NCBI RefSeq assembly: GCF_015326965.1
Contig: NZ_CP017659.1
Span: forward strand, 1,860,001 to 1,924,000
Reading direction: 5' to 3'
Origin: Paenibacillus sp. JZ16
Lineage (GTDB): Bacteria; Bacillota; Bacilli; Paenibacillales; Paenibacillaceae
DNA: 64,000 nt
In this document: one piece after another, positions 44,053-54,713 of the stretch
How positions within the stretch are numbered: position 1 is the first letter of the stretch
Layout: the number at the start of each line of letters is the position of its first letter
Notes under the pieces: generated by a model
What the model saw: the letters and a program-made list of their open reading frames with translations, nothing else
Told to the model about the DNA's origin: nothing
The model's database searches: none
Made by a program: the position numbers and the translations under genes

Positions 44053-44890
44053 CTTGATTTCTCCGTTCCTCGTCATCAAGAGCGAACCGCACGAGCTCTT
44101 TTTTGATCTCGGATAGCTGTGTATCGATCCGGGCATCCACGCTTCCGAAAGAAGACCTGATCACGCAGCCGCGATCCTTAACCGTGGAATCCGGCAAAAT
44201 TTGAAGTTCTGCCTGAGAGTCGATCGATAATCCGAGCTCTTCCCGTGCCGCGTATACAAATTCGAATTGTTCAGGAGCTACGCAGAGGGAGATGACTCCT
44301 TTTTCCCGCTTGCGTGCCAGATTCTTTCGAATCAGCTCCAGCGTGAAATCAGGTTCGATCGTCAGCTGACGATCCAGTACTTTCTCCGCGATGCTGCAGC
44401 TGAGCTCCACCAAAAAAGGCTCCGCTTCCTGAATTAGATCATCCTTGGCTTGATGGGCAAGCTGAAGCAATTCACTCGCCTGTAATGTCGCTTGCTCCAT
44501 CAATTCCTTCATCTCAAGCTCTGCCTTGGCTGAACCTTCGGCATATCCTTGATTAAAGCCTTCCATCTTCAGCGTTTCGGACAAATCCTCGTCCTGAAGC
44601 CTTCTGTCGGTCCACCACGCTTCAATCTGCTGCTGCGCTTCGGCCAACAGCCGTTCCGCCTCTTCCGAAGCTTCGCGGATTTGTCGTTCGGCAAACTCCT
44701 GAGCATCTTTTAGCATCTCATGCTTTAAACGTTCGGCTTCAGCCAGTGTTTGTACGGCAGCCGGCTCGGCAGTCGGCGGAGTATATTCCTCTACCGTTTC
44801 CTCGGTTGGCGAAGCGTAACGACGAGCAAGATCCAACTCTTTCAACACATCCATCGGTTTATAGTGGGACGATTTGATCAAGTTAGACAA
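44036..44890 (-). CDS. fliH: Flagellar assembly protein FliH
   Basis: FliH regulates FliI and ties it to the C-ring. I start at the TTG at 44890 (MSNLIKSSHYKPMDVLKELD), with GGAGGAG upstream, overlapping fliG by 8 bases; about 284 residues. A long coiled coil (about 50-140; ERQIREASEEAERLLAEAQQ) is followed by the FliH/V-ATPase E-like domain (VELSCSIAEKVLDRQLTIEP, GCVIRSSFGSVDARIDTQLS). It lies between fliG and fliI. Confidence 0.93.
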   Translation of the reverse strand: MSNLIKSSHYKPMDVLKELDLARRYASPTEETVEEYTPPTAEPAAVQTLAEAERLKHEMLKDAQEFAERQIREASEEAERLLAEAQQQIEAWWTDRRLQDEDLSETLKMEGFNQGYAEGSAKAELEMKELMEQATLQASELLQLAHQAKDDLIQEAEPFLVELSCSIAEKVLDRQLTIEPDFTLELIRKNLARKREKGVISLCVAPEQFEFVYAAREELGLSIDSQAELQILPDSTVKDRGCVIRSSFGSVDARIDTQLSEIKKELVRFALDDEERRNQDEEAE

Positions 44891-45908
44891 TGATGTCATC
44901 TCCTCCGCCACGGGCAATAATGACCTCGCCCGCTTCTTCGAGTCTTCGGATCGTGCTTACAATCCGAGTCTGAGCTTCCTCCACATCACGCAGCCGCACC
45001 GGTCCCATGTATTCCATCTCTTCGCGGAAGGTTTCGGCCATGCGCTTGGACATGTTGCGGAAAATGACGTCCCGTACTTCTTCGCTTGCCACCTTGAGTG
45101 CAAGCTGAAGATCGGCGTTCTCGACATCGCGGATAATACGCTGGATCGAACGGTTGTCCACGTTGACGATATCCTCGAATACGAACATCCGCTTCTTGAT
45201 TTCTTCGGCGAGCTCGGGATCCTGGATTTCCAGGGAATCGAGGATCGTTCGTTCCGTACCGCGATCCACACCGTTCAGAATTTGAACGATGGATTCAATG
45301 CCACCCGCACTCGTGTAATCCTGAGTAACCGTCGCCGACAGCTTCTGTTCCAGCACGCGTTCAACCTGGGCGATGACTTCTGGTGAAGTACTGTCCATGA
45401 CTGCAACCCTACGCGCTACTTCGGCCTGCTTCTCTTGCGGAAGTGAAGATAGGATTGCGGATGCCTGCTCGTATTGAAGATACGACAAGACGAGTGCAAT
45501 GGTCTGTGCATTTTCGTTCTGGATAAAGTTCAGAATTTGGCTTGGGTCCGCTTTGCGGGCAAAGTCAAACGGTCTTACTTGAAGCGTTGCTGTCAGTCTG
45601 TTGATCACTTCCATCGCTTTTTGCTGTCCAAGCGCCTTCTCCAAAATCTCTTTAGCGTAATTAATACCGCCTTGCGAGATGTATTCCTGGGCCAGGCAAA
45701 TTTGATGGAATTCCTGAATAATGCTATCTTTTTCATCACTGTCGACTTTACGAACATTCGCAATCTCCAGCGTCAATTGTTCAATTTCTTCATCTCGAAG
45801 ATGCTTAAATATTTGAGCAGACACTTCCGGGCCAAGTGTAATGAGCAGTATAGCCGCTTTTTGACGTCCGCTTAACATTTGGTTATTTCCCTTAGCCAAT
45901 GCTTCCAC
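44883..45908 (-). CDS. fliG: Flagellar motor switch protein FliG
   Basis: FliG connects the MS ring to the C-ring and contacts the stator to make torque. The 341-residue product has the N-terminal domain (SGRQKAAILLITLGPEVSAQ), the middle domain with the EHPQ-like region (FIQNENAQTIALVLSYLQYE, QASAILSSLPQEKQAEVARR) and the C-terminal torque helix (RSIQRIIRDVENADLQLALK, GPVRLRDVEEAQTRIV). Length is normal. It lies between fliF and fliH. Confidence 0.97.
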   Translation of the reverse strand: MEALAKGNNQMLSGRQKAAILLITLGPEVSAQIFKHLRDEEIEQLTLEIANVRKVDSDEKDSIIQEFHQICLAQEYISQGGINYAKEILEKALGQQKAMEVINRLTATLQVRPFDFARKADPSQILNFIQNENAQTIALVLSYLQYEQASAILSSLPQEKQAEVARRVAVMDSTSPEVIAQVERVLEQKLSATVTQDYTSAGGIESIVQILNGVDRGTERTILDSLEIQDPELAEEIKKRMFVFEDIVNVDNRSIQRIIRDVENADLQLALKVASEEVRDVIFRNMSKRMAETFREEMEYMGPVRLRDVEEAQTRIVSTIRRLEEAGEVIIARGGGDDIIV

Positions 45909-45910
45909 CT

Positions 45911-47491
45911 CTATTCCTCAGCTAGCCATGTGCGAAGTAAATTCACGAATTCATCTGGCTTCTTCTTCGCCAAGGTTTCGAGCTGTTTACGAACCTGGCT
46001 TTCATTGGTTATACTTTCGAGATTAATCGATGGGAATTCCGTAACTGGCGGAAGCTGAATATCATCTTCAAATTCTTCCTGCTGCTTTCTGCGTCTGCGG
46101 ATTATGAAATAGGTTCCTCCAGCAATTAACGCCAACGCAGCGATACCAATCCCCCATAATACAGGCTGAGAAAGAACGGTTTTCGGATTTTCATCCGCAT
46201 TTACATTAAATACCTGTGAAATAACCGAAACTTTTTTGGACAAATCAGCGTCTGTATAAGTAGAGCCTGTATCCGAGAGCGATGCACGCACGATATTAAC
46301 CAGAATGTTCTGTATTGCCGTTCTTGTCGCGTCATCCAAAGTTTGTTGACCGGCAGGTGGTTCAACCGAGACATTAATGGTTAAATCTTTAACAGTATAT
46401 GGACTTGCTATGATATCCTTCGTAATCCGGTTAACTTCATAGTTAACGGTTTTGGAGAGCTCTTCCGAGTTCGTTTCCCCGCTTCCAGAATCGCTTGGAT
46501 ATCCCGGAACAGCTTCTTCGCCTACGCCGGCTACTCCGCCGGTTGGACTACTGGTTCCCGAATAGTTCTTCTGGATCTCCTGAACACTGAGCTCAATCCC
46601 CTTCATTTCTTCTTCATCAACAGGGGTTACGATGTTTTCCTTGCTCTGCACCTGATCAAAGTTCAGTTTGGAAGCGACCAGAACATTGACTTTATTCGAT
46701 CCCATGTACTGCGAGAGAAACTGCTGAACATTTTGCCTAACGTCGCTTTCGAATTTTTTCTGAAGCGCGAAGTTTTCTTCCACCTTACCCATCAATCCAC
46801 CTTGACCGCCTTTAGCTGTTGCGAGCAGCTCGACTTCGTCATTGGTGATTGTAATGTTCTCAACCGGTAAGTTCGGAATGGCCGTCTTCACGAGGTTATA
46901 ATACCCGTCTATGACTTCTTGATTAGGCCGATAGCCTGGTTTGAATTGCACAACTACGGAGGCGCTGGCTTGATCTTCGTTTCCGTTTTTTGCAAATACA
47001 CTTTCTTTTGGCAAATTCAACAATACCGTTGCATCCTGGACGCCCTGCATCTTCTCAAGCAGTCGTTCCACTTCGCCATTCAGTGCATTTACATATTTCA
47101 CTTCGAATTCGTTATCTGTCATCCCGATGGCTGATGCGTTCTTCTCGAAGGTTTCGAATCCGATCGTACCATTCTGTACAAGTCCTTGCGACCCTACATC
47201 AATCTGGACTTTAGCTGCGCTCGTACTCGGAACCAGGATGCTTCTGCCATCCTCGCTCAGCTTGTAGGAAATCCCTTGGGTCTCCAGGTGGCTGATGATT
47301 CCTGCAGCGTCGCTGGAATTTAAATCCCGGAATGCTACTTCGTACTTCGTCTTGGAGAACTGCATCGTTAGTACGATTAGAGCAATCAAAACAAATGCTA
47401 TTGTAGCGATTAACATTATTTTTTGTTTGTTGCTGAATTGGTTCCAATACTGGGTCATTCTCTCCCGATACTGGGTAATTCTCTCGTTCAC
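45911..47491 (-). CDS. fliF: Flagellar MS-ring protein FliF
   Basis: FliF forms the membrane MS ring on which the flagellum is built. The 526-residue product has membrane helices near 25-45 and 440-460. Ring-building motifs lie between them (EVAFRDLNSSDAAGIISHLE, VKYVNALNGEVERLLEKMQG, ASVVVQFKPG, LSKTVNYEVNRITKDIIASP). The C-terminal FliG-binding tail is LETLAKKKPDEFVNLLRTWL. Start is a GTG at 47491. It lies between fliE and fliG. Confidence 0.96.
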   Translation of the reverse strand: MNERITQYRERMTQYWNQFSNKQKIMLIATIAFVLIALIVLTMQFSKTKYEVAFRDLNSSDAAGIISHLETQGISYKLSEDGRSILVPSTSAAKVQIDVGSQGLVQNGTIGFETFEKNASAIGMTDNEFEVKYVNALNGEVERLLEKMQGVQDATVLLNLPKESVFAKNGNEDQASASVVVQFKPGYRPNQEVIDGYYNLVKTAIPNLPVENITITNDEVELLATAKGGQGGLMGKVEENFALQKKFESDVRQNVQQFLSQYMGSNKVNVLVASKLNFDQVQSKENIVTPVDEEEMKGIELSVQEIQKNYSGTSSPTGGVAGVGEEAVPGYPSDSGSGETNSEELSKTVNYEVNRITKDIIASPYTVKDLTINVSVEPPAGQQTLDDATRTAIQNILVNIVRASLSDTGSTYTDADLSKKVSVISQVFNVNADENPKTVLSQPVLWGIGIAALALIAGGTYFIIRRRRKQQEEFEDDIQLPPVTEFPSINLESITNESQVRKQLETLAKKKPDEFVNLLRTWLAEE

Positions 47492-47525
47492 ATTGTCACC
47501 CCATCCGAAACTTTGCTAGAAACAT

Positions 47526-47834
47526 TTAGATTTGCGTGCGCATGATCTCTTGATAGGCTTCTACCACTTTGTTTCGGACCTGTGTTGTGAGCTGAATGCT
47601 CAACAGAGCCTGTTGGGCGGATATCATCGCCTGATCTACGTTTACTTGTCCAATCATTAATTTATCGCTCATAACATGTGCATTTTGTTCCTGTGATGCC
47701 ACAGAGTTCAGTGCTTCATTCAGGTAAGAGCCAAAATCGCGAATCGATTCGGATGGAGTCGCTCCATTTTTCACTTGCTCCTGCAGTTGAAGCGGCTGCA
47801 CGCCCTGAACACTGAACATTGCATTTTGAATCAT
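47526..47834 (-). CDS. fliE: Flagellar hook-basal body complex protein FliE
   Basis: FliE joins the MS ring to the rod. The 102-residue product ends with the family signature (KLMIGQVNVDQAMISAQQAL, IQLTTQVRNKVVEAYQEIMR). Size and position between flgC and fliF are as expected. Confidence 0.95.
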   Translation of the reverse strand: MIQNAMFSVQGVQPLQLQEQVKNGATPSESIRDFGSYLNEALNSVASQEQNAHVMSDKLMIGQVNVDQAMISAQQALLSIQLTTQVRNKVVEAYQEIMRTQI

Positions 47835-47879
47835 TTCTCTCTCTCCTCCTACAATATGGGCTTATGTATTTTTCACTTG

Positions 47880-48329
47880 TTATCTACCGATCTCCAGCGC
47901 CTTCATAATCATCGCTTTCGAAGCATTGATCGCCGTAACATTAGCTTCGTACGAACGGGTAGCTGCTATCATATCCACCATTTCCTTCGTAATGTCCACG
48001 TTAGGCATAAAGACATAGCCTTCCGCATTCGCATCAGGATGTGTAGGGTTATATACCTGTTTCAGCGGGGTTTGATCTTCCCGTACCTGCGCAACCTTTA
48101 CCCCTTGTCCCGCATTCTGACCATTCATCTGAGCTCTAAGAAGTCCTTCAAATGATTCCTGCTGCGGTTGTAAAACAACCGTTTTTCGACGATACGGAAC
48201 GGCTTGGCCGTTCTCGATTCGCGCGCGAGTGGTTTCCGCATTGGCTATGTTGGAGGAGATGACATCCATTCGAAGCCGTTGTGCTGTTAGAGCTGATGCA
48301 TTAATACCGAAGCTATTGCTAATATTCAT
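47880..48329 (-). CDS. flgC: Flagellar proximal rod protein FlgC
   Basis: The 149-residue product has the rod N-terminal motif (LTAQRLRMDVISSNIANAET) and the FlgC C-terminal motif (PNVDITKEMVDMIAATRSYE, ANVTAINASKAMIMKALEI). The middle segment PLKQVYNPTHPDANAEGYVF is typical of FlgC. It lies 5 bases after flgB. Confidence 0.96.
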   Translation of the reverse strand: MNISNSFGINASALTAQRLRMDVISSNIANAETTRARIENGQAVPYRRKTVVLQPQQESFEGLLRAQMNGQNAGQGVKVAQVREDQTPLKQVYNPTHPDANAEGYVFMPNVDITKEMVDMIAATRSYEANVTAINASKAMIMKALEIGR

Positions 48330-48334
48330 GAACC

Positions 48335-48742
48335 CTATCTCCCTTCAATAGCTGTACGCATCATTCGAATCTGCTCATTTACAGCTTGTATGTATGAATT
48401 ATAACGGAGCTGATTCTCTGCAAGCAGCGACATTTCTCTGTCTGCATCGACATTATTCTGGTTGTTATTCATGGAGCTGCTGCCATCCTTCATGACCGAA
48501 GCCTCAGGAATCCCCCCGGTTGAACCAATGACAAAATGTCTGGGATCTGTTCTTCTGCCCTGTAATGACAATTGGGCCCCATCCATTTCTTTTTTCAGAA
48601 GACTCTCAAAGGATACCTCGGATCTCTTAAAATGAGGAGTATCCACGTTGGCGATGTTGTTTGCAATCACATTGTTTCTGAGATTAGCTGCATCCAAACC
48701 GCTTTGAAGCCGTTGAAAAGAACTATTATTCAACAGATTCAC
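48335..48742 (-). CDS. flgB: Flagellar proximal rod protein FlgB, first gene of the supercluster
   Basis: The 135-residue product has the rod motif (LRNNVIANNIANVDTPHFKR) and the C-terminal helix (VDADREMSLLAENQLRYNSY). The start is a GTG at 48742 with AGGAGG 9 bases upstream. It opens the long flagellar/chemotaxis run; the promoter must lie in the 180 bases upstream, but I find no convincing -35/-10 pair there. Confidence 0.95.
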   Translation of the reverse strand: MNLLNNSSFQRLQSGLDAANLRNNVIANNIANVDTPHFKRSEVSFESLLKKEMDGAQLSLQGRRTDPRHFVIGSTGGIPEASVMKDGSSSMNNNQNNVDADREMSLLAENQLRYNSYIQAVNEQIRMMRTAIEGR

Positions 48743-49199
48743 TAGCTCATTCCTCCTGACTGGACTTTGCAGAAAGGTATTCCACTCTTCCTAGCTAAAT
48801 CCTCTTTTTTCGACAAATCATATAATCCGTATGAACTAACCTAGGTCTTAAGTAGAAAAAGACAACATGATGTCACATAAACTAAGTTTCTTAAAGTTTG
48901 GGACTTTTTACAATAAGAAAAAAGCCCTATCTTTTACCAAAAAGAAGGGCTTTGTGTTCATTTTTATCCGGTTTTTTTCTATATTATTGCAAATCGTATC
49001 ACTAAATCTGTAAAATTTAAGCGATTTTTCCCGAAGGGTAGGTCCTGATGGGGACCATAAAATTCACAAAAAATTACGAAATCCGTCCCGATCCCTTCCA
49101 ACATGCGAAAGCGCTTCGACAACTTGCTGCAAGGGAAGGGATGAATATCGACAATTATTTACTTTCGCATACCCGGCAAATAGACCTATATGCATGCAA
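48743..49199. other. hslU-flgB intergenic region without codY
   Basis: This 457-base gap holds the hslU terminator (48921-48953) and the leader of flgB. The minus strand has no sizeable reading frame; codY, which occupies this place in B. subtilis, is not here. A plus-strand frame begins at ATG 49048 (MGTIKFTKNYEIRPDPFQHA) but runs into the end of hslU antisense, and I do not accept it as a gene. Confidence 0.7.
48921..48953 (-). terminator. Rho-independent terminator of the hslVU operon
   Basis: On the minus strand AAAGCCCT pairs with AGGGCTTT around a loop of about 17 bases, and TTTC follows. It lies about 250 bases past the hslU stop and separates hslU from flgB. Confidence 0.85.
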
Positions 49200-50606
49200 C
49201 TACAGAATATACTGGCTCAGGTCCCGGTCCTGGGCAATGCCGGCAAGTTTCTCCCGGACATACTGCGGCGTGATCACCATGCGGTCCAGCGTCAACTCAG
49301 GCGCTTCAAATGACAGGTCTTCAAGGAGCTTCTCCAATATCGTATGAAGTCTCCGCGCGCCTATATTCTCCGTGTTCTGGTTAACCGAAGCCGCAATTTG
49401 GGCGATTTCCCGTATCGCTTCTGGAGAAAACTCAACCTCAAGATCCTCAGTACGCAGCAGATTTACGTATTGCTTGGTTAGTGCATTTTTCGGCTCGGTC
49501 AAAATGGATACAAAATCGTCGAGTGACAAGCTGCTGAGCTCCACCCGAATCGGAAAACGCCCCTGAAGCTCGGGAATCAAATCCGATGGCTTCGCAATAT
49601 GAAAAGCACCTGCCGCGATGAAGAGGACAAAGTCCGTTTTTACCGGTCCGTATTTCGTCATAATCGTCGAGCCTTCCACGATAGGCAGAATGTCGCGCTG
49701 CACACCTTCTCTGGACACATCCGGACCCGATTGGCGGCCCTGGCTGGCAACCTTGTCGATCTCATCGATAAATATAATGCCGGATTGCTCTGCCCGACGA
49801 ATGGATTCCTGGATGACATCATCCATATCAATGAGCTTGCCTGCTTCTTCTTGCGTCAGTACTTTCCTGGCTTCTTTCACTGACAGCTTGCGGCGCTTTG
49901 TGCGCTTTGGCATCAGATTGCCGAACATTTCCTGCATGTTCATGCCCATCTGATCATTGCCCTGCCCCGCAAACATATCGAACATGTTTGGAGCAGCATC
50001 CTCGACATCAATCTCAATCGTTTCGTCTTCAAGCTTACCGGACAGCAGGTTAAAGCGCACCTGTCTCCGCTTCTCTTTGAGACTAACGTCCTTATCGTCC
50101 GCATCCTCATCTTCGGTCTGGGTATCGTTATTCGCACCGCCAAACAGCATCTCAAAGGGATTTCGCTGACTCTTCTGCCCTTTGGTTGAAGGCGCCAACA
50201 GCTGAACGATCCGCTCGTTCGCCATTTCCTCGGCTTTGTCCTTAACCTTCTCGGTGCGTTCCAGCTTCACCATCCGGATCGCGGTTTCCACAAGATCCCG
50301 TACCATGGATTCCACATCACGGCCGACATATCCAACCTCGGTAAACTTTGTCGCCTCGACCTTAACGAACGGTGCATGAACCAGCTTGGCAAGCCTTCTT
50401 GCAATCTCCGTTTTGCCGACGCCGGTGGGACCGATCATCAGTATGTTCTTCGGTACGATTTCATCCCGCTCGTCATCCGTAAGCAAGCTCCGGCGATAGC
50501 GGTTCCGAAGTGCTACAGCGACCGATTTTTTAGCTTCCTTTTGGCCTACAATGTATTTATCCAGCTCGGATACAATCTGTCTTGGCGTCATCGATTCTTT
50601 ACTCAT
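49200..50606 (-). CDS. hslU: HslU (ClpY), ATPase subunit of the HslVU protease
   Basis: HslU unfolds substrates for the HslV peptidase. The product is 468 residues from the ATG at 50606 ([25 protein letters not shown] 8 bases upstream). Walker A is [14 protein letters not shown], the pore motif GYVGRD follows, and Walker B is [11 protein letters not shown]. The intermediate I-domain lies between (about 110-225). The C-terminus ends DRDLSQYIL, the tail that docks into HslV. It follows hslV by about 50 bases. Confidence 0.97.
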   Translation of the reverse strand: MSKESMTPRQIVSELDKYIVGQKEAKKSVAVALRNRYRRSLLTDDERDEIVPKNILMIGPTGVGKTEIARRLAKLVHAPFVKVEATKFTEVGYVGRDVESMVRDLVETAIRMVKLERTEKVKDKAEEMANERIVQLLAPSTKGQKSQRNPFEMLFGGANNDTQTEDEDADDKDVSLKEKRRQVRFNLLSGKLEDETIEIDVEDAAPNMFDMFAGQGNDQMGMNMQEMFGNLMPKRTKRRKLSVKEARKVLTQEEAGKLIDMDDVIQESIRRAEQSGIIFIDEIDKVASQGRQSGPDVSREGVQRDILPIVEGSTIMTKYGPVKTDFVLFIAAGAFHIAKPSDLIPELQGRFPIRVELSSLSLDDFVSILTEPKNALTKQYVNLLRTEDLEVEFSPEAIREIAQIAASVNQNTENIGARRLHTILEKLLEDLSFEAPELTLDRMVITPQYVREKLAGIAQDRDLSQYIL

Positions 50607-50655
50607 CGCGAATACCTCCACCCCTGATATGGCTATATGTTGCTGTATGGCATCC

Positions 50656-51198
50656 TTACAGCTCTTCGACAATAATATTGCTGTTGGTATAGACACACAC
50701 CTCAGAAGCGATCTGAAGCGCTTCTCTGGCTATATCCTTCGCTTCCATATGTCCGGCATGACGCTTAAGCGCCCGTCCTGCCGACAAGGCAAAATTGCCG
50801 CCTGACCCAATGGCCAGCACATCATCATCAGGCTCGATGATTTCGCCGCCACCTGAAATCAGCAGCATCCCGGTTTTATCCATAACAATCATCAAAGCTT
50901 CAAGCTTGCGAAGCACACGGTCTTGACGCCAATCCTTCGCGAGTTCAACAGCGGCGCGCTGCAGATTTCCATGGTGCTCTTCCAGCTTGCCTTCGAATTT
51001 CTCAAATAACGTGATAGCATCCGCCACAGAACCGGCAAAACCGGCGACAACTTGTCCCCGGTAAAGACGGCGCACTTTCTTGGCGGTCTGCTTCATGACT
51101 ACACTTTCACCAAATGTAACTTGGCCATCGCCGGCAATAGCTGCTGTGCCATTATGCCGTACTGCACAAATTGTAGTGGCGTGAAAAGTCATTTCCAT
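50656..51198 (-). CDS. hslV: HslV (ClpQ), peptidase subunit of the HslVU protease
   Basis: HslV is the proteasome-like peptidase. The 180-residue product begins [20 protein letters not shown]. After removal of the leader a Thr would be the N-terminal nucleophile, as in E. coli, whereas B. subtilis ClpQ uses Ser. Other motifs are [35 protein letters not shown] and [16 protein letters not shown]. It lies between trmFO and hslU; the xerC/codV gene seen there in B. subtilis is missing. Confidence 0.96.
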   Translation of the reverse strand: MEMTFHATTICAVRHNGTAAIAGDGQVTFGESVVMKQTAKKVRRLYRGQVVAGFAGSVADAITLFEKFEGKLEEHHGNLQRAAVELAKDWRQDRVLRKLEALMIVMDKTGMLLISGGGEIIEPDDDVLAIGSGGNFALSAGRALKRHAGHMEAKDIAREALQIASEVCVYTNSNIIVEEL

Positions 51199-51227
51199 GA
51201 TGGCAAGACCTCCCTAAGAAAATAAGA

Positions 51228-52562
51228 TTAGATTGTATTTAGTTCGTTAGCATTAATAAATACGCGTACTCCGTCAAGCGCTCTGCTTGCAAGCGCTTCG
51301 TTTTTTTCCTTTTTGTTGCGAATGCGCTTCTCGAGACTCGGAAGAAGGCCGAAGTTCGCATTCATCGGCTGGAAGTTATCTGGATCTGCATGGGTTATGT
51401 AATAGGCCATGCTCCCGATAGTTGATTCCTGAGGGAATACGATCCCCTCCTGCCCCTGAGCGGCTCTTGCTGCATTGATCCCGGCAATCAATCCGGATGC
51501 CGCCGATTCAACATATCCTTCTACGCCCGTCATTTGTCCCGCCAGATACAGATTTGGCCGTGTTTTCACCTGATAGGTTTGTTCCAGCAGTCTAGGCGAA
51601 TTGACAAACGTATTGCGGTGCATGACACCGTAACGCACAATTTCGGCGTTCTCAAGTCCCGGAATCATGGAAATGATCCGCTTCTGTTCACCCCACTTCA
51701 GATGAGTCTGGAAACCGACAAGATTGTAGAGGGTACCTGCGGCATTATCCTGACGGAGCTGCACCACAGCGTGCGGCAGCTTGCCTGTATGCGGGTTCAC
51801 CAATCCAACAGGCTTCATCGGGCCAAACAAGGCGGTTTGTTTACCACGCTTCATCATGACCTCGATCGGCATGCAGCCCTCGAAATAAATCTCCTTCTCA
51901 AACTCTTTCAATTGAGCGACTTCGGCATTGATAAGAGCGTCATAGAAAGCGTCGAACTCTTCTTCTGTCATGGGACAATTCAGATAAGCCGCTTCGCCTT
52001 TATCATAACGGGATGCCAGATAAACCTTGCTCATATCAATTGAATCTTTTTCCACGATCGGAGCAGCCGCATCGTAAAAATAGAAATAGTCCTCACCCAT
52101 CAGCTCACGAATCTGTGATGACAACGCGGGCGAGGTCAGCGGCCCAGTTGCAATAACAACGATGCCTTCTTCAGGTATATGCTGAATTTCTTCATTTACA
52201 ACCTCAATTAAAGGATGCTGATGCAGAGTTTCCGTAATTTCTCCCGAAAAACCGTCACGGTCAACGGCCAATGCGCCGCCAGCCGGGACGGAATTGCGGT
52301 CTGCCGAACCGATGACAAGCGAGTTCAGCATCCGCATTTCTTCCTTCAATACCCCTACTGCGTTGGTTAAACCGTTCGCCCGAAGCGAATTACTGCATAC
52401 AAGCTCAGCGAACTTGTCCGTATGATGAGCCGGCGTCTTAACGACCGGCCGCATCTCATATAATGTAACGGGTATGCCCCGGCTAGCGATCTGCCAGGCA
52501 GCTTCACTGCCGGCAAGCCCTGCACCGATAACCGTAACCCTCTGTGAATCTGTCAACGTCAT
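51228..52562 (-). CDS. trmFO: Methylenetetrahydrofolate-tRNA-(uracil-5)-methyltransferase TrmFO
   Basis: TrmFO makes 5-methyluridine at position 54 of tRNA using methylenetetrahydrofolate and FAD. The 444-residue product starts with the FAD-binding motif [20 protein letters not shown] and contains the catalytic-Cys segment [16 protein letters not shown]. The C-terminal part has [20 protein letters not shown]. Length is normal. It lies between topA and hslV. Confidence 0.97.
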   Translation of the reverse strand: MTLTDSQRVTVIGAGLAGSEAAWQIASRGIPVTLYEMRPVVKTPAHHTDKFAELVCSNSLRANGLTNAVGVLKEEMRMLNSLVIGSADRNSVPAGGALAVDRDGFSGEITETLHQHPLIEVVNEEIQHIPEEGIVVIATGPLTSPALSSQIRELMGEDYFYFYDAAAPIVEKDSIDMSKVYLASRYDKGEAAYLNCPMTEEEFDAFYDALINAEVAQLKEFEKEIYFEGCMPIEVMMKRGKQTALFGPMKPVGLVNPHTGKLPHAVVQLRQDNAAGTLYNLVGFQTHLKWGEQKRIISMIPGLENAEIVRYGVMHRNTFVNSPRLLEQTYQVKTRPNLYLAGQMTGVEGYVESAASGLIAGINAARAAQGQEGIVFPQESTIGSMAYYITHADPDNFQPMNANFGLLPSLEKRIRNKKEKNEALASRALDGVRVFINANELNTI

Positions 52563-52577
52563 TACCCCCTGTATGCC

Positions 52578-54677
52578 TTACAAATCTGCTGCGTCGTCTT
52601 GTTCCTCGACCATTTCGGAATAATCACAAGAAGTACATTGAAGCTTGATGCCTTGCTTGCTTTTCTTCTCTACCATTAAGCTGCTGCAATTCGGACACGG
52701 CTTCGTTGACGGTTTATCCCATGATACGAAATCACATTCGGGATAACGATCACATCCAAAGAAGACGCGCCCCTTCTTGCTTCGTCGTTCCACGACATGG
52801 CCTTCCTTGCATTTCGGGCACGCCACGCCGATATCTTTCACGATCGGCTTGGTATTCCGGCAATCCGGGAAGCCTGAGCATGCAAGAAACTTGCCAAACC
52901 TGCCCAGCTTATAGACCAACGGCTTTCCGCACTTTTCGCAGATCTCGTCGGAAACCTCATCTTCGATTTCGATTTCCTTCATTTCTTCCTCTGCTACTTC
53001 AAGGCGCTTTTCGAAGGATTCATAGAACTCTGCCAATACTTTGACCCAATCTTCGGAGCCCTCCTCCACATGGTCGAGGTCCTCTTCCATGTTAGCCGTA
53101 AACTCCACATTGAGAATTTCCGGGAAGAACTGCTCCATCTGCTCGATGACAAGTTCACCGAGCTCGGTTGGCATGAATTTCTTCTCTTCGATGGCAACGT
53201 AGCCTCTCTTCTGGATCGTCTCCAGTGTCGGTGCATACGTACTAGGTCGCCCTATGCCGAGCTCTTCCAGCGTCCGGACAAGACGTGCTTCCGTATAACG
53301 CGGAGGTGGCTGCGTGAAGTGCTGCTTCGGCTCAATGTCCTGCTTCTCCAGAATGTCGCCACTATGAAGCTCCGGCAGGTATTTATCTTCTTCTGTCGTC
53401 CCGTCGTCGTTGCCTTCGACGTAAACCTTCATGAATCCAGGGAAACGAACCTTCGAACCTGTTGCGCGGAAGACGGCCTTGCCCGCGGCAATATCAACAG
53501 AAAGCGTATCCAGCACTGCAGAAGACATCTGACTTGCCACAAAACGCTCCCAGACCAGTTTGTACAAGCGGAGCTGATCACGGCTCATAAACGGCTTCAT
53601 GGATTCAGGATCCCGCAGCACCGATGTAGGACGAATCGCTTCATGCGCATCCTGAGCGTTGGCTGCTTTTTTCGAGTATTGTCTCGGGCTCTCCGGAACG
53701 AACGGATCACCATACTTCTCGGTGATGTATTCTTTTACTTCTTCTTGAGCCGTCCCTGAGATGCGCGTGGAGTCCGTACGCATGTAGGTAATCAAACCGA
53801 CGGTGCCTTCCTTGCCAAGCTCGACGCCCTCGTACAGCTGCTGGGCAACGGACATGGTCTTAGCCGCCCGGAAACCAAGTTTACGTGCAGCTTCCTGCTG
53901 CAAGGAACTCGTTGTAAACGGTGGAGACGGATGGCGCTGACGCTCTCGCTCTTTTACTTCGCTGACTTGGAAGGAAGCATCCCGAATCGCTTGAAGAATT
54001 TCATTTACTTCCTGTTCATTGGTGAGCTCTTTCTTTGCGCCATTAAGCTGCGTGAATTTGGCTTCGAATGCAGAACCTTTAATGGCCAGTTTGGCCGTAA
54101 TGGTCCAATATTCTTCCGGCACGAAAGCGCTGATCTCATTCTCGCGGTCGAGAATGATTTTGACAGCTACCGATTGAACACGGCCGGCAGAGAGTCCCTT
54201 TTTCACTTTCTTCCATAGAATAGGGCTGATCTTATAACCAACCAATCGGTCCAGGATACGTCTTGCCTGCTGCGCGTTGACCAGATCCATGTTAATTTTG
54301 CGCGGCGTCTTGAAGGCATCCTTCACGGCTGTTTTTGTTATTTCATTAAATACAACCCGCAGGCTTTGAGTATCATCCAGCTCCAATGCATGCGCAAGAT
54401 GCCATGCAATGGCCTCCCCTTCGCGATCGGGGTCAGCTGCGAGGTACACTTTTTTCACCTTTTTGCTAGCATCCTTAAGTTCCTTTAAGACAGAACCTTT
54501 TCCGCGGATCGTAATGTATTTCGGATTGAAGTCGTTTTCTACTTCAACCCCGATCTGGCTCTTCGGCAAATCGCGAACATGACCCATCGAAGCCTTCACG
54601 ATATACTTGCTGCCGAGATATTTGCCAATCGTTTTCGCCTTAGCAGGCGACTCTACGATGACGAGTGAATCCGCCAC
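52578..54677 (-). CDS. topA: DNA topoisomerase I
   Basis: TopA relaxes negative supercoils with a transient 5'-phosphotyrosine. The product is about 699 residues from the GTG at 54677 ([25 protein letters not shown] 8 bases upstream). The TOPRIM domain has [16 protein letters not shown]. The catalytic Tyr is in [14 protein letters not shown]. Three C-terminal zinc modules follow ([43 protein letters not shown]). Length matches B. subtilis TopA (691). It lies between dprA and trmFO. Confidence 0.97.
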   Translation of the reverse strand: MADSLVIVESPAKAKTIGKYLGSKYIVKASMGHVRDLPKSQIGVEVENDFNPKYITIRGKGSVLKELKDASKKVKKVYLAADPDREGEAIAWHLAHALELDDTQSLRVVFNEITKTAVKDAFKTPRKINMDLVNAQQARRILDRLVGYKISPILWKKVKKGLSAGRVQSVAVKIILDRENEISAFVPEEYWTITAKLAIKGSAFEAKFTQLNGAKKELTNEQEVNEILQAIRDASFQVSEVKERERQRHPSPPFTTSSLQQEAARKLGFRAAKTMSVAQQLYEGVELGKEGTVGLITYMRTDSTRISGTAQEEVKEYITEKYGDPFVPESPRQYSKKAANAQDAHEAIRPTSVLRDPESMKPFMSRDQLRLYKLVWERFVASQMSSAVLDTLSVDIAAGKAVFRATGSKVRFPGFMKVYVEGNDDGTTEEDKYLPELHSGDILEKQDIEPKQHFTQPPPRYTEARLVRTLEELGIGRPSTYAPTLETIQKRGYVAIEEKKFMPTELGELVIEQMEQFFPEILNVEFTANMEEDLDHVEEGSEDWVKVLAEFYESFEKRLEVAEEEMKEIEIEDEVSDEICEKCGKPLVYKLGRFGKFLACSGFPDCRNTKPIVKDIGVACPKCKEGHVVERRSKKGRVFFGCDRYPECDFVSWDKPSTKPCPNCSSLMVEKKSKQGIKLQCTSCDYSEMVEEQDDAADL

Positions 54678-54713
54678 AGGTTCATCCTCCTCTCCAACAT
54701 TCAAACTTTCCCA

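Noticed and set aside
48743..48920. Sigma-A promoter for flgB
   Set aside because: Several -10-like boxes occur (e.g. TATGAT) but none has a -35 at proper distance, so no promoter is called.
49064..49195. Minus-strand 43-codon frame after hslU that might be a codY remnant
   Set aside because: The sequence shows no CodY motif (no GAF or winged-helix pattern) and the frame is short.
49048..49347. Plus-strand 99-codon frame starting MGTIKFTKNYEIRP
   Set aside because: Half of it is antisense to the end of hslU. Its first 50 codons look protein-like, but no homology was recognised and the tail is clearly a shadow.
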